DNA from: Batkoa obscura | Lineage: Eukaryota; Entomophthoromycota; Entomophthoromycetes; Entomophthorales; Batkoaceae | Assembly (NCBI GenBank): GCA_030770535.1 | Contig: JASVEC010000116.1 | Location: 1-48,760, forward strand | Length of the DNA stretch: 48,760 bases | Reading direction: 5' to 3' | In this document: positions 1 through 11,468 of the stretch, in pieces | Layout of the letters: every line of letters starts with the position of its first letter | How positions within the stretch are numbered: the stretch's first letter is position 1 | Program-made: the position numbers and the translations under genes | The notes under the pieces: model-generated | Told to the model about the DNA's origin: nothing | Seen by the model: the letters and a program-made list of their open reading frames with translations, nothing else | The model's database searches: none

Positions 1-1131
1 TCATAGCTGGCTTGGTTCAAATGGAAATGGATTATTTGCTTGATGCTGGCTTTGCCCATTCAACAATGGGGTTCTTTCAGTCGGCATTTTGTAAAGTTTC
101 AAACTATTAAAAAGTTGGAACTAACTAGAGTATTTATATTTATAATAGGTGATGTAATCCCGAGTATATAAACCTTAAATTCATTGGCTATAATTTTCTT
201 GTCTGGAATATAGATTGATCACTATTACTATAGCCAGTATTTAGCTAATACTTTAAAGCTCACTGGTCTTTGGGATATACCACTAACCAAAAATGATTGG
301 CTTAAAAATCTTAATATTTGTTTAAGGTAAAATAGTTCAAATTTTTCAGAGGTTTGGAATTGGTAAAGTAACACTATCTACCTTCAAATATAGCAACTAT
401 TTATAGGTATTTCAATATTAGATTATTAGATTATTCAAGCTTTTATTAAAAAATAAGCTACTATTTTCATGCTAAAAAAATATTAGACATTTATATCTTT
501 AGATCTACTCTAGTATTAAACTGATGGCATTTGGTCAAAGTTTCTTATTTTTAGAGCAATACATAATATTAAATGTGAGTTGGGCTTTTATTCGATTTCT
601 GCACTTTTTAAACAAACTCAAGACTGTTAGGATATATAATTGCAATAGTACTTTGCTTTGCTATATTTGTTAGCAGTCATTATGTCATCATAAGATTAAT
701 CCCTTATTGGAAATTTCAAAAAAGCCACTGCTATAATTAATAATATCTTTTTTAAAATTGAGATAGTATAGGAACTTACGAAAAATTTTAATTTGTTTCT
801 CAAAATCCAGCTTTGGTTAAAAGCTTGTATTATATGAATAACCATGTACTGCAATGTTTCATTTGGAAATTATTTTAAGCATGAATCGAGCATCTATTTT
901 TTTACAATAACCCAATACTAAAATAGAAAAGTTACCAAAACGAGTTTATCGAATACAAACTAAAAATGCTCAGCCCATGTTTAAATTAAATCCTGGATGA
1001 AGCATTTTAGCATGTAGTTCCTACCTAATATTAGTTTTAGACTGATTTTTCAACGAATAAAATACTTTTAGTTTTAGTTTTTGAAATTAAATATTCACTA
1101 TCCCCAACTTTTTTATGTAAACATAGCATAT
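1..1131. other. Left-edge AT-rich stretch with possible exon remnants
   Basis: An open frame enters from the left edge on the plus strand (about 3-110) and ends in TAA. A second short frame (214-330) starts right after an AG acceptor-like site and reads as plausible protein, with a segment LTGLWDIPLTKNDWLKN. These may be exons of a gene that lies mostly outside the window, or its remains. From 331 to 1131 I see no gene, RNA or repeat. Confidence is low because each piece is under 40 codons. Confidence 0.2.
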
Positions 1132-1225
1132 GGGAGTGTTTTGACTTCATTATTTTTTCCATTTTTAAGCGCTATTTGAGCGGAAAAATTGTTTGTAAAG
1201 TTCTTAAACGCAAAAATACATTCCC
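1132..1225 (-). mobile_element. MITE copy 1
   Basis: 94 bp, starts GGGAGTG and ends ATTCCC, flanked by ATAT on both sides. It has the family core AAGCGCTATTTGAGCGG. Minus means the TTTGACTTCATTA end is on the left. Confidence 0.9.
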
Positions 1226-1546
1226 ATATTGTAATCAAGCTAATTTGTTCATAAAATCTCAATTTTAAACAGCCAATGACATTATCATTAATATTAAAGT
1301 ACTTTATAACAAACTGCTCCATCAAAGGTTACAATTTTGAGTATATTTATGCTTTTGTGAATAAGGTCAATGTTTCTGAATAAACATTTTACTTTAGAAA
1401 AGAATATGTCAAAGAATAATACACTGCACATAAGAAGCCTCCATCTAGGTACGTCCCTTTGCTTAAAATTTAACGTTCAGTAATAACTCTTATATAGCTA
1501 TAATTTTAAATCTGAATGAAAACAGAAGATAAAGAAGTAATAAGGC

Positions 1547-3094
1547 GTGAATGGAATATGGTCAAAAAAAGTGAAAGCAGTAAGAACGATGATGATTGAA
1601 ATCCCAATTTTGAATAAGTTTAGAGGATTAGAACTTAAAACTAAGGAATTCGAAAAAAAATGTTCTATTAGAATTAAAGATGTTAAGAAAAGCTTAAGTC
1701 ATAAACCCAAATTACAATTGAATGGCGTCAACCTATACATACTTCCAATGGATTTGTAAAAAAGCTCTCTTGAAAGTACACATCAATTCAATTTAGTCCT
1801 ATTTTTATAACTTTCTTTTTAGCAAAAGCAATTTATAGACTTGCTTATTGAAATCTTGAAACACCCTAACAATAATGTTGTATATATAGACAACTCGAAA
1901 GTCAGATATTTAATAAAATGCAGAAAAAGAAATCCCCTTAGTTATTGCATGCTGTACTTTCTCCTTTCTCCTTTCCTTTTCCAATTAATTTAATATTCAG
2001 AAAATGCCTATTATTCGAAGATAATTATTTTTACTTTAAACTTAAAAGGATGGCCGATTTGAGTTCAAAAGATTATTTATTCAATTCGTTCCTATTGTAA
2101 ATATGTTATTTAACCGAACTTAGTCAAGGATTTTGGACATTGCTTTGTAAATATGCGGTAAGTTGTTTAAATTATTCTATTTTGTTTAACTTCAATCGCC
2201 ATTTTTAATTAAAGGAATAGAGTAATGTACTTATAAATTGATTAAAATCTAACAGCGATAATAGGCTGATGCACTCCTCAGGACTTGTCGATGAAATAGA
2301 TAGTAAAATCCTTTTAAAAAATAAAGATCACTTTACTTTAGATCGTAATATGGTATGGGATCATTGGACTTCCTGCGAATTTATAGTCACAGAAGATTAT
2401 GAGAAATATATAACGTATAAACTACTATCTTTAAACCTTTGCTTAGTCTTAACTAGATCGACGTTTTCTATGGCTAAAGAAAAGGTGTTCTATATATATT
2501 AGGTATATAAATATTAAACAATTGTTATTTAGCTACTTGAAAATGAAATAAAAAAGCTTAAACTTTTGTTTATATTTGACTTTGAGAAAAATACAGTTAT
2601 ACCCAATGAAGTGGATCAGCAGAGTCGCCAAGTTTATGAATCAATTTATAAATCATATTTAATAATTATATGTGGTTTGAGAAAATCAAAGAAAAGACCA
2701 AGCCATCACTATCGAGAAATCCCCTTTTTTACTAAATTATGTCTCAGGTCCTATTAAATTTATCATAATTATTTCTCTTTATCCAAAGCTTAAGTTACAC
2801 TAAGGGGGGCCACAGTTTAGATTTCAGAGTATTTAATGTTTTTCACTTAAAAAAATTGGACCTGAGCTTTCAGACATTTTGAACAGCTTAAAGAATTTCA
2901 CAACTAGGGAGCCTAATAATCTACATAGCATTTCTTTATATATCAGCATTACCTTTATAATTTCTTGTTATTATGGATGTACTGTCTTTGTACGTGATTA
3001 TAGTCCTGAAGACAGTTTACTCTTTTCAAAGCCCCTTGAAACTTTAAGAGCTATTTCTAATTATTTTGCGACAGTGACATATGAAAGATCCTGA
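1547..3094 (+). pseudogene. Unidentified multi-exon pseudogene
   Basis: I do not recognise the product. A chain of plus-strand frames can be followed across plausible GT..AG introns: an opening frame at 1547-1759, a frame after the acceptor at 1821-1822, a pyrimidine-rich intron of about 47 nt ending in ATATTCAG near 2001, a GTAAGT donor near 2159, and an intron of about 50 nt between 2481 and 2531 that joins two frames in phase (ending at 2757). A further frame runs 2879-3094. The inferred protein is Leu/Ile/Lys rich and soluble-looking, with segments such as DLLIEILKHPNNNVVYID and FIFDFEKNTVIPNEVDQQ. At least three in-frame stops interrupt the chain (after FNSFLL near 2098, and two just upstream of 2269). 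This fits a host gene decayed by point mutation rather than a transposon. A wrong intron model could also explain some of the stops. Confidence 0.35.
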
Positions 3095-3285
3095 CACTAT
3101 TGAAACAAAGAAAAGGGAATCAAACCTGTATATTGCCTCCTCTTAGAAAATTAAATTAAATTGTTCTAAAAATAAAAAATAAAAGTGCACTAAAATGAAT
3201 AAAAGTTAATGTGAATCAAAAAGAAATAAAAAGAAAGTTAAATAACTATTTCAGAACATTTTATTTAATAAAAAGATAAGAATGA
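3095..3285. other. Short spacer downstream of the HTH gene
   Basis: Very AT-rich and contains only the 3' flank of the minus-strand gene ending at 3286. No feature recognised. Confidence 0.5.
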
Positions 3286-4383
3286 TTAATAAAACCCCAA
3301 CTGATTTTGGTGAAGAGAGTCATATGTAGCAGATGGGAAGTAAGGCTGATCAAAACTTTGATTTAAGTTTGGTTGAATATTATGGGATTCTGTTGTAGGT
3401 TGGAAGGCATCTATGAAATAATTGTTATTATAATCACTATAATGAGAGTCATAATAATGCTGGTTTTCCAGTGGATCAGAATACCCTAGGATGGTATCGA
3501 ATTGTGGAGTTGCACTCAAATGTGGGGATACATTAGCGGAATGAGAGTAAATCATTGGTTGAAATTGATCATTTGATAATAATAATGGACTAGTATCGTT
3601 ATTCATAAATAGTGTATTAAATTGAGGCATATTATTATTTAGAGTTGGGGTTGCTACATTATCAATCTGTATATCTGGAACAATAATAGGAGGGTTATTG
3701 ATCTTTATGTCATTATAGTAGTTATTATTTTGATTAAAATTACTCTTGACTACAACATTTGCCAAACTATAGTTATCGCTATTTATTTGGGTTTTTGAAA
3801 ATAAGTTTATATTAACTGGATTGTTGTTTAATACATGGGCTAAATCTAATTGGAATTTACGTTGGAATTTTAGTATCCATGAGATATTAGGTGTAAAATT
3901 AGGCAAGTTCATTTGTATAGATAAATTATAAGCATAACTTACTATGTCCTCTTTAGTAATATCATTTCTAATCTTAATTAATTGATTCAGCCCTTCATTT
4001 TCTTTGGCTTCATTTCCTCTATAAATCTTTGGCTTTTGGTCAACATTTAATCCATAAGTACACCATTTAAACAGTTCGATTTCTAAATCATCAAACTCTC
4101 CTTTTCTCAATCTTTTTCTTGAATCATCATAAAAATCCAATGCTCCTTCTGTCACCAACTTTTTATTTAGTAATATTTTGGTTACAGTACTCCTTCCTAC
4201 CTTTAGTCTATTTGCTATAGCTTGATGACTTAACCCTTGTTTCGATAACTCTATTATTAATTTCTTACAGCCTATATCAAGTACCTTCCTTCTTTTTATC
4301 TCACCATCATTTTTCTTATGTGTATTGCTGTTATTGATGCACATAACAGATAAATTATCGCTCAATGACTGCACTGAATCCAT
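3286..4383 (-). CDS. HTH / CENP-B-type DNA-binding domain protein
   Basis: Single-exon gene of 365 residues starting at an ATG at 4383. Residues about 40-75 form a helix-turn-helix (KLIIELSKQGLSHQAIANRL followed by GRSTVTKIL), the fold used by Psq/Tc1-type DNA-binding domains. Residues about 95-185 resemble a CENP-B-type HTH: an acidic start (FDDLEIELFKWC) and the typical end motif NFTPNISWILKFQRKF. The rest (186-365) is low-complexity, rich in Asn, Gln, Tyr, Pro and Ser, like a transcription-factor activation region. There is no DDE nuclease domain, so it is not a pogo-type transposase, though the domain pair may have come from one. It is probably nuclear and DNA-binding; the target is unknown. 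An (ATTT)n run lies just upstream of the start. Confidence 0.8.
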   Translation of the reverse strand: MDSVQSLSDNLSVMCINNSNTHKKNDGEIKRRKVLDIGCKKLIIELSKQGLSHQAIANRLKVGRSTVTKILLNKKLVTEGALDFYDDSRKRLRKGEFDDLEIELFKWCTYGLNVDQKPKIYRGNEAKENEGLNQLIKIRNDITKEDIVSYAYNLSIQMNLPNFTPNISWILKFQRKFQLDLAHVLNNNPVNINLFSKTQINSDNYSLANVVVKSNFNQNNNYYNDIKINNPPIIVPDIQIDNVATPTLNNNMPQFNTLFMNNDTSPLLLSNDQFQPMIYSHSANVSPHLSATPQFDTILGYSDPLENQHYYDSHYSDYNNNYFIDAFQPTTESHNIQPNLNQSFDQPYFPSATYDSLHQNQLGFY

Positions 4384-5721
4384 GCTTTGTTATTTATTTA
4401 TTTATTTGAAATATCTTCAATAGACTGTTAACCTCCCTTTAAATAATTTTAAAAGCTTATCACGGCAAAATCTGTAATTTGACCATAATATATGTTCTTT
4501 TAATTTTAAGAACATTGGTAAAGTTTATAATTAATGAGGAATAAATGTTGCCTTTTTAAGTAGGTCACATTTTTAATACAAGAATTTTAATTCTAATTAG
4601 GAAATAAATTATTTCATATCGCTTTATAACTTCTAATTTAATATAAAGCTTTTAATTAAATGCAAAAATACAATAGTTATTTTATCAAAACATTACAATA
4701 TTATCATAATTAAATCTATTATTTTATTATTAGCATTATTATTCAATAACTTTACCTTAAAAATCTTGCACTACACCAAATTTTTATAGCAACTTTTAAT
4801 TACTAATTGAAGACTAATTTTAAATTGTTTTTATAAAATTTTATTAATTAATATGATAAAAACTAACATGATGAAACCTCAAAATTAAATATCATATCTC
4901 AAAATATCTTTTTTCTATATTATAAGCTGTTATTGACAAAAGCATCAAGAATATCATTCCTAGAACTAGCTACATTTAAATGTCTTTATTTTATTCGTAT
5001 GTAAAACTACTTCAATTAAATACTGCATATCCTCCTTTTGATCCATATTTTACCTGTTATGATATCCAATCATATTAATTTATTTCTCAAATCGAATTCT
5101 GATAATCCTAATAAAACGTTATAAAAGGTCAAGTTTAATTTTTGAAGTTTTAAACTCTGAGATAAAAACATAAGAAAGCTCTAACAAATTTCGTTTTTTG
5201 ATTTTTTTGCAACTGACTGAAGTTACCTAAAATTTTATTAGTTTTATATTTTATCAGCTTGTTTAATATCTCCTTAGCTTTTTTAAATAAAATATTGAGC
5301 CTTTTATACGTTTACGTTTTTGAAGAAGGATTATAAAATGCGATTTCAATTAAAATACAACCAATTTATTAACACAAATAGCTAATACAAAGGAATATAA
5401 TAATTTAAAGGTAAATACTTGGTCTTATCAAAAAAAACAAGGGTAGTACTGACAGTATTTGTTGTCCATTCAGAATTAAGCTAATGAGCCTTATTAAGTC
5501 AAAGATTCCTTTTATGACCCCAGATATCTAAAAGAAAATCCTTGAAAGATATGATACAATTGTCTCAATTAATGATATTAGATGTATATTGAGAGATTCA
5601 TGTAATTTTCTACCCTCTTTCGTTGTTTAATGTTACAGCTTAATATTGTTTATTATAAGTAAATTGACTACCAAGTTTTGCAGAATGACTTATTAAATTT
5701 TTATACTTTTGATAAATATAT
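4384..5721. other. Intergenic AT-rich region
   Basis: Contains the promoter side of the HTH gene with an (ATTT)n run at about 4388-4408. The rest is AT-rich without recognisable genes or RNAs, apart from a short coding relic at 5484-5630 listed separately. Confidence 0.5.
5484..5630 (+). pseudogene. Short protein-coding relic, unidentified
   Basis: A frame of 48 codons starts at an ATG at 5484 and ends at TAA 5628-5630. It is interrupted by one in-frame TAA near 5529. The residue string (segments SKIPFMTPDI and KKILERYDTIVSINDIRC) looks like real protein rather than random AT-rich translation. It may be a domain fragment of a host or transposon gene. I cannot name the family. Confidence 0.2.
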
Positions 5722-5819
5722 GGAGATGTATTTTTGTGTTTAAGAATTTTGCTGATAACTTTTCCACTCAAATAGCACTTAAAGGATGGAAAAAGTAATG
5801 AAGCCAAAAAAACACCCCC
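5722..5819 (+). mobile_element. MITE copy 2
   Basis: 98 bp, GGAGATGT...CACCCCC, flanked by ATAT (5718-5721 and 5820-5823). Full-length family member. Confidence 0.93.
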
Positions 5820-6578
5820 ATATATTATTATTTATACTATAATGAGCTTTGATTGAAATCAAGATCATCATAAATATTTTGTCAAGTATTAAATTTGAGA
5901 TCTTTCATTTTTGATATTATAATTTTTTCTAAAATTATTGAAGCTTCAAAGAGGTTCAAATGATTTACTAGTCAATTAGGATTTGTACAATACATGATAC
6001 AAAAAGGAGATTAGTATAAGAAGTAAGGGAAGATACTCATGCCCAAAATTAATTAGGCTTAGAAGACTCCTTTGTTCACAACCTTCTTTTTTACGTTGAT
6101 CTCAAAAAGCCTAATGTTTAATCAATGGCGGCTTTTTAATTGTAGAATAATCTAATATGCCACAATTGGTTGTTTTAGGCCAGTAGTTTAAGATAAGAAT
6201 TGGGCTCTCTTTGGGTAATATAAACTCTAGTTAAGAAATATATGTTTTTTTGGTCTGAGCGTTACTATTGTGTCCAACGTTCTCTCTTTTCTTATTTAAA
6301 TCCACAAAATTTTCTCAACAAATACTGATATAGACATGAAACTCTAAAAAAAAATATACCATTATTTTTGAAACTAATATTTTGAATTAAAAGTCTATTT
6401 TTTAAGCCTTTATGGTCTAAAGATAAATCTTATAAAATGTTTTGCTACATTCTTTAAATAATATTACTTTTAAAAAATTTCTAAATTGTGAATGCTTTTA
6501 GCATCAATAATAAAAACTTAATGATTACAATATGTATCATAGCAGTTGAAGGTATAGTAACTATATGAATATTAATAT
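5820..6578. other. Intergenic region downstream of PARP
   Basis: AT-rich sequence between a MITE and the 3' end of the PARP gene. No gene, RNA or repeat recognised. Confidence 0.5.
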
Positions 6579-8784
6579 TTATTTGTTATTAAATTTAAGT
6601 TTGATAAGGTATCTATAATATAATGATTAGTTTTAGAAATGTATTATACATTAAACCTACTTCATTTTGATTTGATCAATGTCATAAACAATATACTCGT
6701 TGTATTGTAAAAAAAGACTAGTATCATCCGAAGATATAGGTGCACCTTTTGGTACTACTGTTTTATTTTCAAGTATAAGATCATCTTTTGGATCTGGATA
6801 TAATCGACCCAATCCTTTTGTACAATGTGCTTTATTGTTTTTAGAATTTTCTCCAGCATAATAATCTGAACCTTTTAGTTTGAATTCATCTCCTAGTGCA
6901 ACTTCACATAACAACATTAATCCTTCATTATTCGATATACTAGAACAGCAGTAATTGGCACTCTATATTTTTTAAGAATAATTGAATAGATTATTGAATA
7001 GTAATTACCTTTGATACAATATCAGCAAAATAAACACCTTTTCCAAACATATACCCTGTAACTGGGGCTTCAGGAGGTGCAATTCTAAGCCCCTGAGATA
7101 AAATACCGACGAAATTGGTCATTCTAGACCCATGCCATAATAATTTTCTGTTATGCAATGACTCAAATTTCTTAAAGCTTTCATCTTCTCCATTACGAAT
7201 TAATTCAAAAGCATCTTGAACCTATAAAAAATTAACAAGTTACTTGAAAAACTAAAAAACAATTTACCTCTAAATCATACCAATTATGAGTACTACCGTG
7301 TGTGTTTTTAACATATTCTTTAATAAGCTCAAATTCTCTTCCTCCTTTATCAAGTGGTTTAATATTATTATTTAATGCTTTATACCTTGAATCAATAGGA
7401 TTAACACTAGTATCGATTTCATCAACCTTTTTCATTAAACTATTGGCTATTTGTATTTCAGCTAATGATTCTACTAGCTCAAGCTTATTTTTTAATAATT
7501 CTTTTGTTGCAATAACAGGCGGTCTTCTCATACCATAAGCATGAGGTATAATTGTGTAAAATAAAGAACTTAGTTCTTCGAGTTTAGAGTATCTAATTAA
7601 AATTAGTTAATAATTTAATTTGTTTAATATCAATTACTTATTCAATGAATTTGTCAACTCTTCAGCAATATCTTTCAAAACTTGCATACTCTTTTTTATA
7701 TGATCTTTTGTCAATTTCCCAAGAGGCATTTTCTTAGTATCATAAGAAAATTGAGACATTGAATCATTCATCATTTTGACATCAAACATCCTTTTAACTA
7801 ATTCATATACCCTTGGTTCTAATTTTGATTTAGCTACTGGTTTTTCATCCGAATCTTGGTCTTTTGACTTTATGATTCCATCCACACTCTTGTCATTGCC
7901 ATCATCATCATCTTCATAATCTCTTTCCATCACAAAATACTTACCAGATCTATGAGTATAAGGAAATACCTGCCATCTATTACCACTTTTTGCAAAGAAT
8001 TTAGAAGTAAACTTGCTAATTGCTTGGTCAAGATTTTGATTGAACTTATCCAAAGAAGTTTGTCCATTTACTCCAACCCTACCCCATCTGGCCCAAACGT
8101 AGTAATTATTTTTGGTATCAACAAGTAGTTGCAGAACAAAGAATTTATTGTTATTTTGTCCAAGATTAGTTTGATTTAACATAGCATCAAATAATATATT
8201 ATTTTCTAAGTACACTGAAACTTCAGATCCAATTGAACAAAGTTCATCTACAGCCTTGATTATAAATATTAATTTTGGATTCAAACATTAATACAAAACA
8301 TTTACTTTCTTTGCAATACCTTGATCAAAAGTAGCAACTTTGTTAATTTTAGATGCTTTATTATCATCTTCTGTATCACTTAGTGCTCTTTTTATTGACT
8401 TTATTGCATCATCAGATAGTATTAAATATTTATCATGTGAAACAATCTCATCTTCCTCAATACACTTTTCAACAAATTTTAAACTGACAATAAAAGTATC
8501 TTTCCATCCCATTGCTTGAGTTAATTTCTTAGGCATATCTTTTTTATCCTCTTCAGTTGCAATGATGTAGTTTAGCTAAAAAATATTAAAAGTTTGATCT
8601 AGTTTATTATTTTAGTTACCTTTTTTAGATAACGTGTTAAAACAATACCACCTAACTTTTGAATTTTGTCAACTATTTGTAACTTTTCACCTTCAATAAC
8701 AGCAGTCTCAGTGAATAAAATAGAAATTCCATCGAATAAAAGTTTGCTTGAGTTGATATTATTTGATCGTTTAGCTTTGGCCAT
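6579..8784 (-). CDS. Poly(ADP-ribose) polymerase, BRCT-WGR-PARP type
   Basis: Seven exons join in phase: 8784-8620, 8575-8306, 8254-7638, 7592-7268, 7221-7009, 6962-6661 and 6612-6579, giving 641 residues. All introns are GT..AG, 44-51 nt. Order: BRCT domain (about 10-100), WGR domain (about 158-260, WGR at 202-204, then GNRWQ and [10 protein letters not shown]), acidic linker, helical regulatory domain (from about 288, with [15 protein letters not shown] near 360), and ADP-ribosyltransferase domain. The H-Y-E triad of active PARPs is present: His489 (LLWHGS), Tyr523 (GKGVYFAD) and Glu619 (YNEYIVYD), so it should synthesise poly(ADP-ribose) from NAD+ on nuclear targets at DNA breaks. The last exon is only 34 nt and supplies [10 protein letters not shown], the conserved PARP end; stopping at the in-frame TAG at 6659-6657 would lose it. 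There are no zinc fingers, as in PARP2-like and many fungal PARPs. Confidence 0.93.
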
Positions 8785-9068
8785 TGTTTTTATCTTTAAT
8801 TTTTAATTTCAAATCTTCATTTTTGTCCTTTATATACTTTTCAATCCTCTAAATATTACACTTGTTATGCCTTTTACCGTATTTATTCATGTTATATATT
8901 TCAACTAATTAAAAAGAGTTTAACTCATCTAAACCAGAATTCACTGCGCAAGCACGATATTCAGTTAATAGAATTCTATAGCTATTGGATTCTTTTAAAT
9001 AGCGCAGCAGTTACTCTTTAATTTTTATTCCACTTGTTTTTTTACTGCGCATTATATTTTTAATATAT
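8785..9068. promoter_or_regulatory. PARP upstream region with repeated ACTGCGCA motif
   Basis: This 284-bp spacer carries two copies of ACTGCGCA (about 8943-8950 and 9044-9051) and an inverted relative GCGCAGCAGT near 9002-9011. They are GC-rich islands in AT-rich sequence, 100-260 bp upstream of the PARP start codon. TATATAC near 8830 could be a TATA-like element. Function is inferred from position only. Confidence 0.25.
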
Positions 9069-9710
9069 GGGATTGTCTGAATTATTTTCATTATTTTATC
9101 CAATTTTTGAAAAATTTTGTATTTTAAAAACTTTGCTTAAAATTCTATAAAACCACATCTTTTATTAAAACAAAAGTACCTGGAAACAGCTCTAAATCAT
9201 TCGATTATAGCTCATACTGTAAATTAGATGAATTTCTACTAGATCTTAAATATTTATTTTTATAAAGTTTAATTCAGAAATATTTTATCAACTGCTTTAT
9301 AACCAACATTGCAGATTTATTATCAAATAAATAATCTATTTCTATCATTCAACAAACTACTTACTTGCTTAGTAAATATCGAAATTTTTAAATTCTCTGT
9401 TATTTTCGTAAGGTAAGCTGGGATCGATCTTTTAATTTTTCTGTTTTCTATAGACTCTATAACTTTAATTGGGACTATATCGCTTTTTTTTGATGTATCA
9501 GATACTGGATAACAATGTAGTTTATTGTTATGTTTAATAAAGTGTAAATACTTCTTAATGCCTTGGATCTCTATTATTCTTTTTGTATTTTTGTTTCTTT
9601 TATACTTTTTAAAAATTATATCTGTTTTCCCATTATTAACAGTCGAGTTATTAATTTTATTATGCTCGCAAATAAAAGCCTCAAATCCTGAAATTAACTG
9701 ATTAGTATCT

Positions 9711-9808
9711 GGGGATATATTTTTATGTTTAAGAATTTCGCTACAATCTTTCCACTCAAATAGCGCTTGAAAAATGGAGAAAGTAATGAAACCAAAAAAA
9801 ACAGCCCC
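9711..9808 (+). mobile_element. MITE copy 3, inside element A
   Basis: 98 bp, flanked by ATCT (9707-9710 and 9809-9812). Copies B, C, D, E and F lack it at the same place, which gives a clean empty site and shows a 4-bp target duplication. Confidence 0.95.
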
Positions 9809-9960
9809 ATCTTCTATTTTACCTAACGCTTCAAAACTACTTTTCCATTTTGAAAGGTTTCCAAAATGTCCATCAACTATACTTTTTCCATGATGCTTAG
9901 CAAAAAAATTAAGATTGACATTCAAGCTACTATCTATTTTATGAATTTCTTTAAACATAT

Positions 9961-10058
9961 GGGAATGTTTTTTTTGACTTCATTATTTTTTCCATTTTTA
10001 AGTGCTATTTAAGCGAAAAATTTGTTAGTAAAGTTCTTGAACACAAAAATACATCCCC
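9961..10058 (-). mobile_element. MITE copy 4, inside element A
   Basis: 98 bp with ATAT on both sides. It sits at the same transposase position as the MITEs at 27484 (copy E), 30664 (copy F) and 16113 (copy B); copies C and D have the empty site. Confidence 0.95.
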
Positions 10059-11373
10059 ATATAGTGTAGAAACTCTTGGGATCAAAATGGTTTCCTGTAT
10101 CTGCCCATATATTAATTTTTGTAAACTTTTTAAATAGAAGCTCTGTAAAGATTAAATCGATTAAACAATCTCCTGCATATCCTGAATCATGATTCAATAT
10201 TTCAGATAAATAATCAAAGTAAACTTTGCCTATTGTTTTATCATCTTTTAAATATAATACACCAAAGCCTAATACTGATATAGCTTGTTTATTATAATCA
10301 TCTAGATTTATTGAATCTGGTCTTGTTCCTATTTCCATATTTTGTTTAAGATCTAAAATTATTATACAACTTTTGTTATTTAATTTTTTAATAGTTTCAT
10401 TAAATGTGTTTTTTTGAGTATCAACACAGAATTTATGTAATTTGTATAATTTTTCTTCTTCGTTGAAAATTTCTTGTATCTCTGCTTTGTTTTTTGCTGT
10501 ATTTATTTTATTTTCAAATAACTTTTTTCTAACTGTATACTGAGCACATATATTACATAGATCCGTTTTTCTTGCTGGATTTTTGAAATTAGTTGGTATA
10601 TATTTAAAGAACGTTGACCTAGCTACTGCTTTATCTCTTAGATCATTCAAATATTTACTATATATCATTCTTCTACTTTTATTTAATATATATATTATCT
10701 GATGAATATTTACTATCATTATTTTTTTTATTAAATCTTGATGAAATAGTTGAATCATTTAGTAAATATTGTATAATAGTTTCAATTTGGTCATCTTTAA
10801 TTTTTTTTGTATTTTTAATAATAGGTTTTAATGTTGATATTTTACTATTATTACTTATTTTTGAATAATCATATTGATTTCTATTTATATTAAACTCAAA
10901 ACTCTTACATTCGTCAAAAGAATATACTGAAGCTGTAGTTGATAATAACGCTACCTGTTGATTTTTATTTCCTGTTTCCCTTAAAGCACTAATTTTATAC
11001 ATTGTTTGATTAAGTTTATTATTATTGATACTAAATTTTGATAATACATCTTTTCTTTGTTTTGTTTTGTTTTGTTTTGTTTTATTATAAAATTCCATAA
11101 ACCTTGAGTTATCATAAGTAGCTCTTAAAATTGATGTAAATGAATTACAATGCTTATATTATATATTTGTTAAATACCTAACAGAAATAACATAAAACAT
11201 GTAGTTAGGAAAACTGGCTATTTAAGAAAAGGAAACAATTAAAATAAGTTTCAAATAAAAAGATTTAATTTAGGCTCTCTAAATTTAACCGTCACATTAG
11301 ACACAAATTTAAAAATCTAAAATTTGAATTAACTTCTAAGTAAATTCTGAAACCAATTCGGACAGCCCCATAT

Positions 11374-11468
11374 GGGGATATATTTTTGTGTTTAAGAATT
11401 TTACTAACAATTTTTCCTTTCAAATAGCACTTAAAATGGGAAAAGTAACGGAGACAAAAAACACTCCC
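11374..11468 (+). mobile_element. MITE copy 5, abutting element A
   Basis: 95 bp, GGGGATAT...CACTCCC. Its left ATAT (11370-11373) is also the right flank of element A. On the right it borders dispersed repeat X. Confidence 0.93.

Larger units (their letters stand above)
9323..11098 (-). pseudogene. Transposase of copy A (putative DDE type)
   Basis: Three consecutive frames cover most of the transposase. The N-terminal part (11098-10679) is Asn/Lys/Ser rich and includes a pentanucleotide expansion that adds KQNKT in frame. The middle (10758-10009) holds a possible zinc-binding group, CNIC followed by HKFC, then IILDLKQNMEIG (first putative Asp) and INIWADTGNHF (second Asp). The C-terminal part (9958-9323) has FFAKHHGKSIVDGHFGNLSK and ends RNRLFI. 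Breaks are a two-base-short (TA)n run near 10685, a single-base loss after GNHF near 10082, and two MITE insertions. Copy A keeps the catalytic first-Asp region that E and F have lost. Confidence 0.75.
9069..11369 (-). mobile_element. DNA transposon copy A (end to end, non-functional)
   Basis: About 2.3 kb, bounded on the left by GGGATTGTCTGAATT and on the right by the complement of GGGGCTGTCCGAATTGG, with ATAT outside each end. These are the terminal inverted repeats of the large family. The transposase gene reads right to left. Two MITEs sit inside (9711-9808 and 9961-10058). Compared with copy E it lacks about 160 bp at the 5' side that includes the probable start codon. Its right end directly abuts another MITE (11374), the two sharing one ATAT. 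Confidence 0.85.

Noticed and set aside
7302-7538. Plus-strand frame of 78 codons
   Set aside because: Antisense to PARP exon 4, which is supported by homology.
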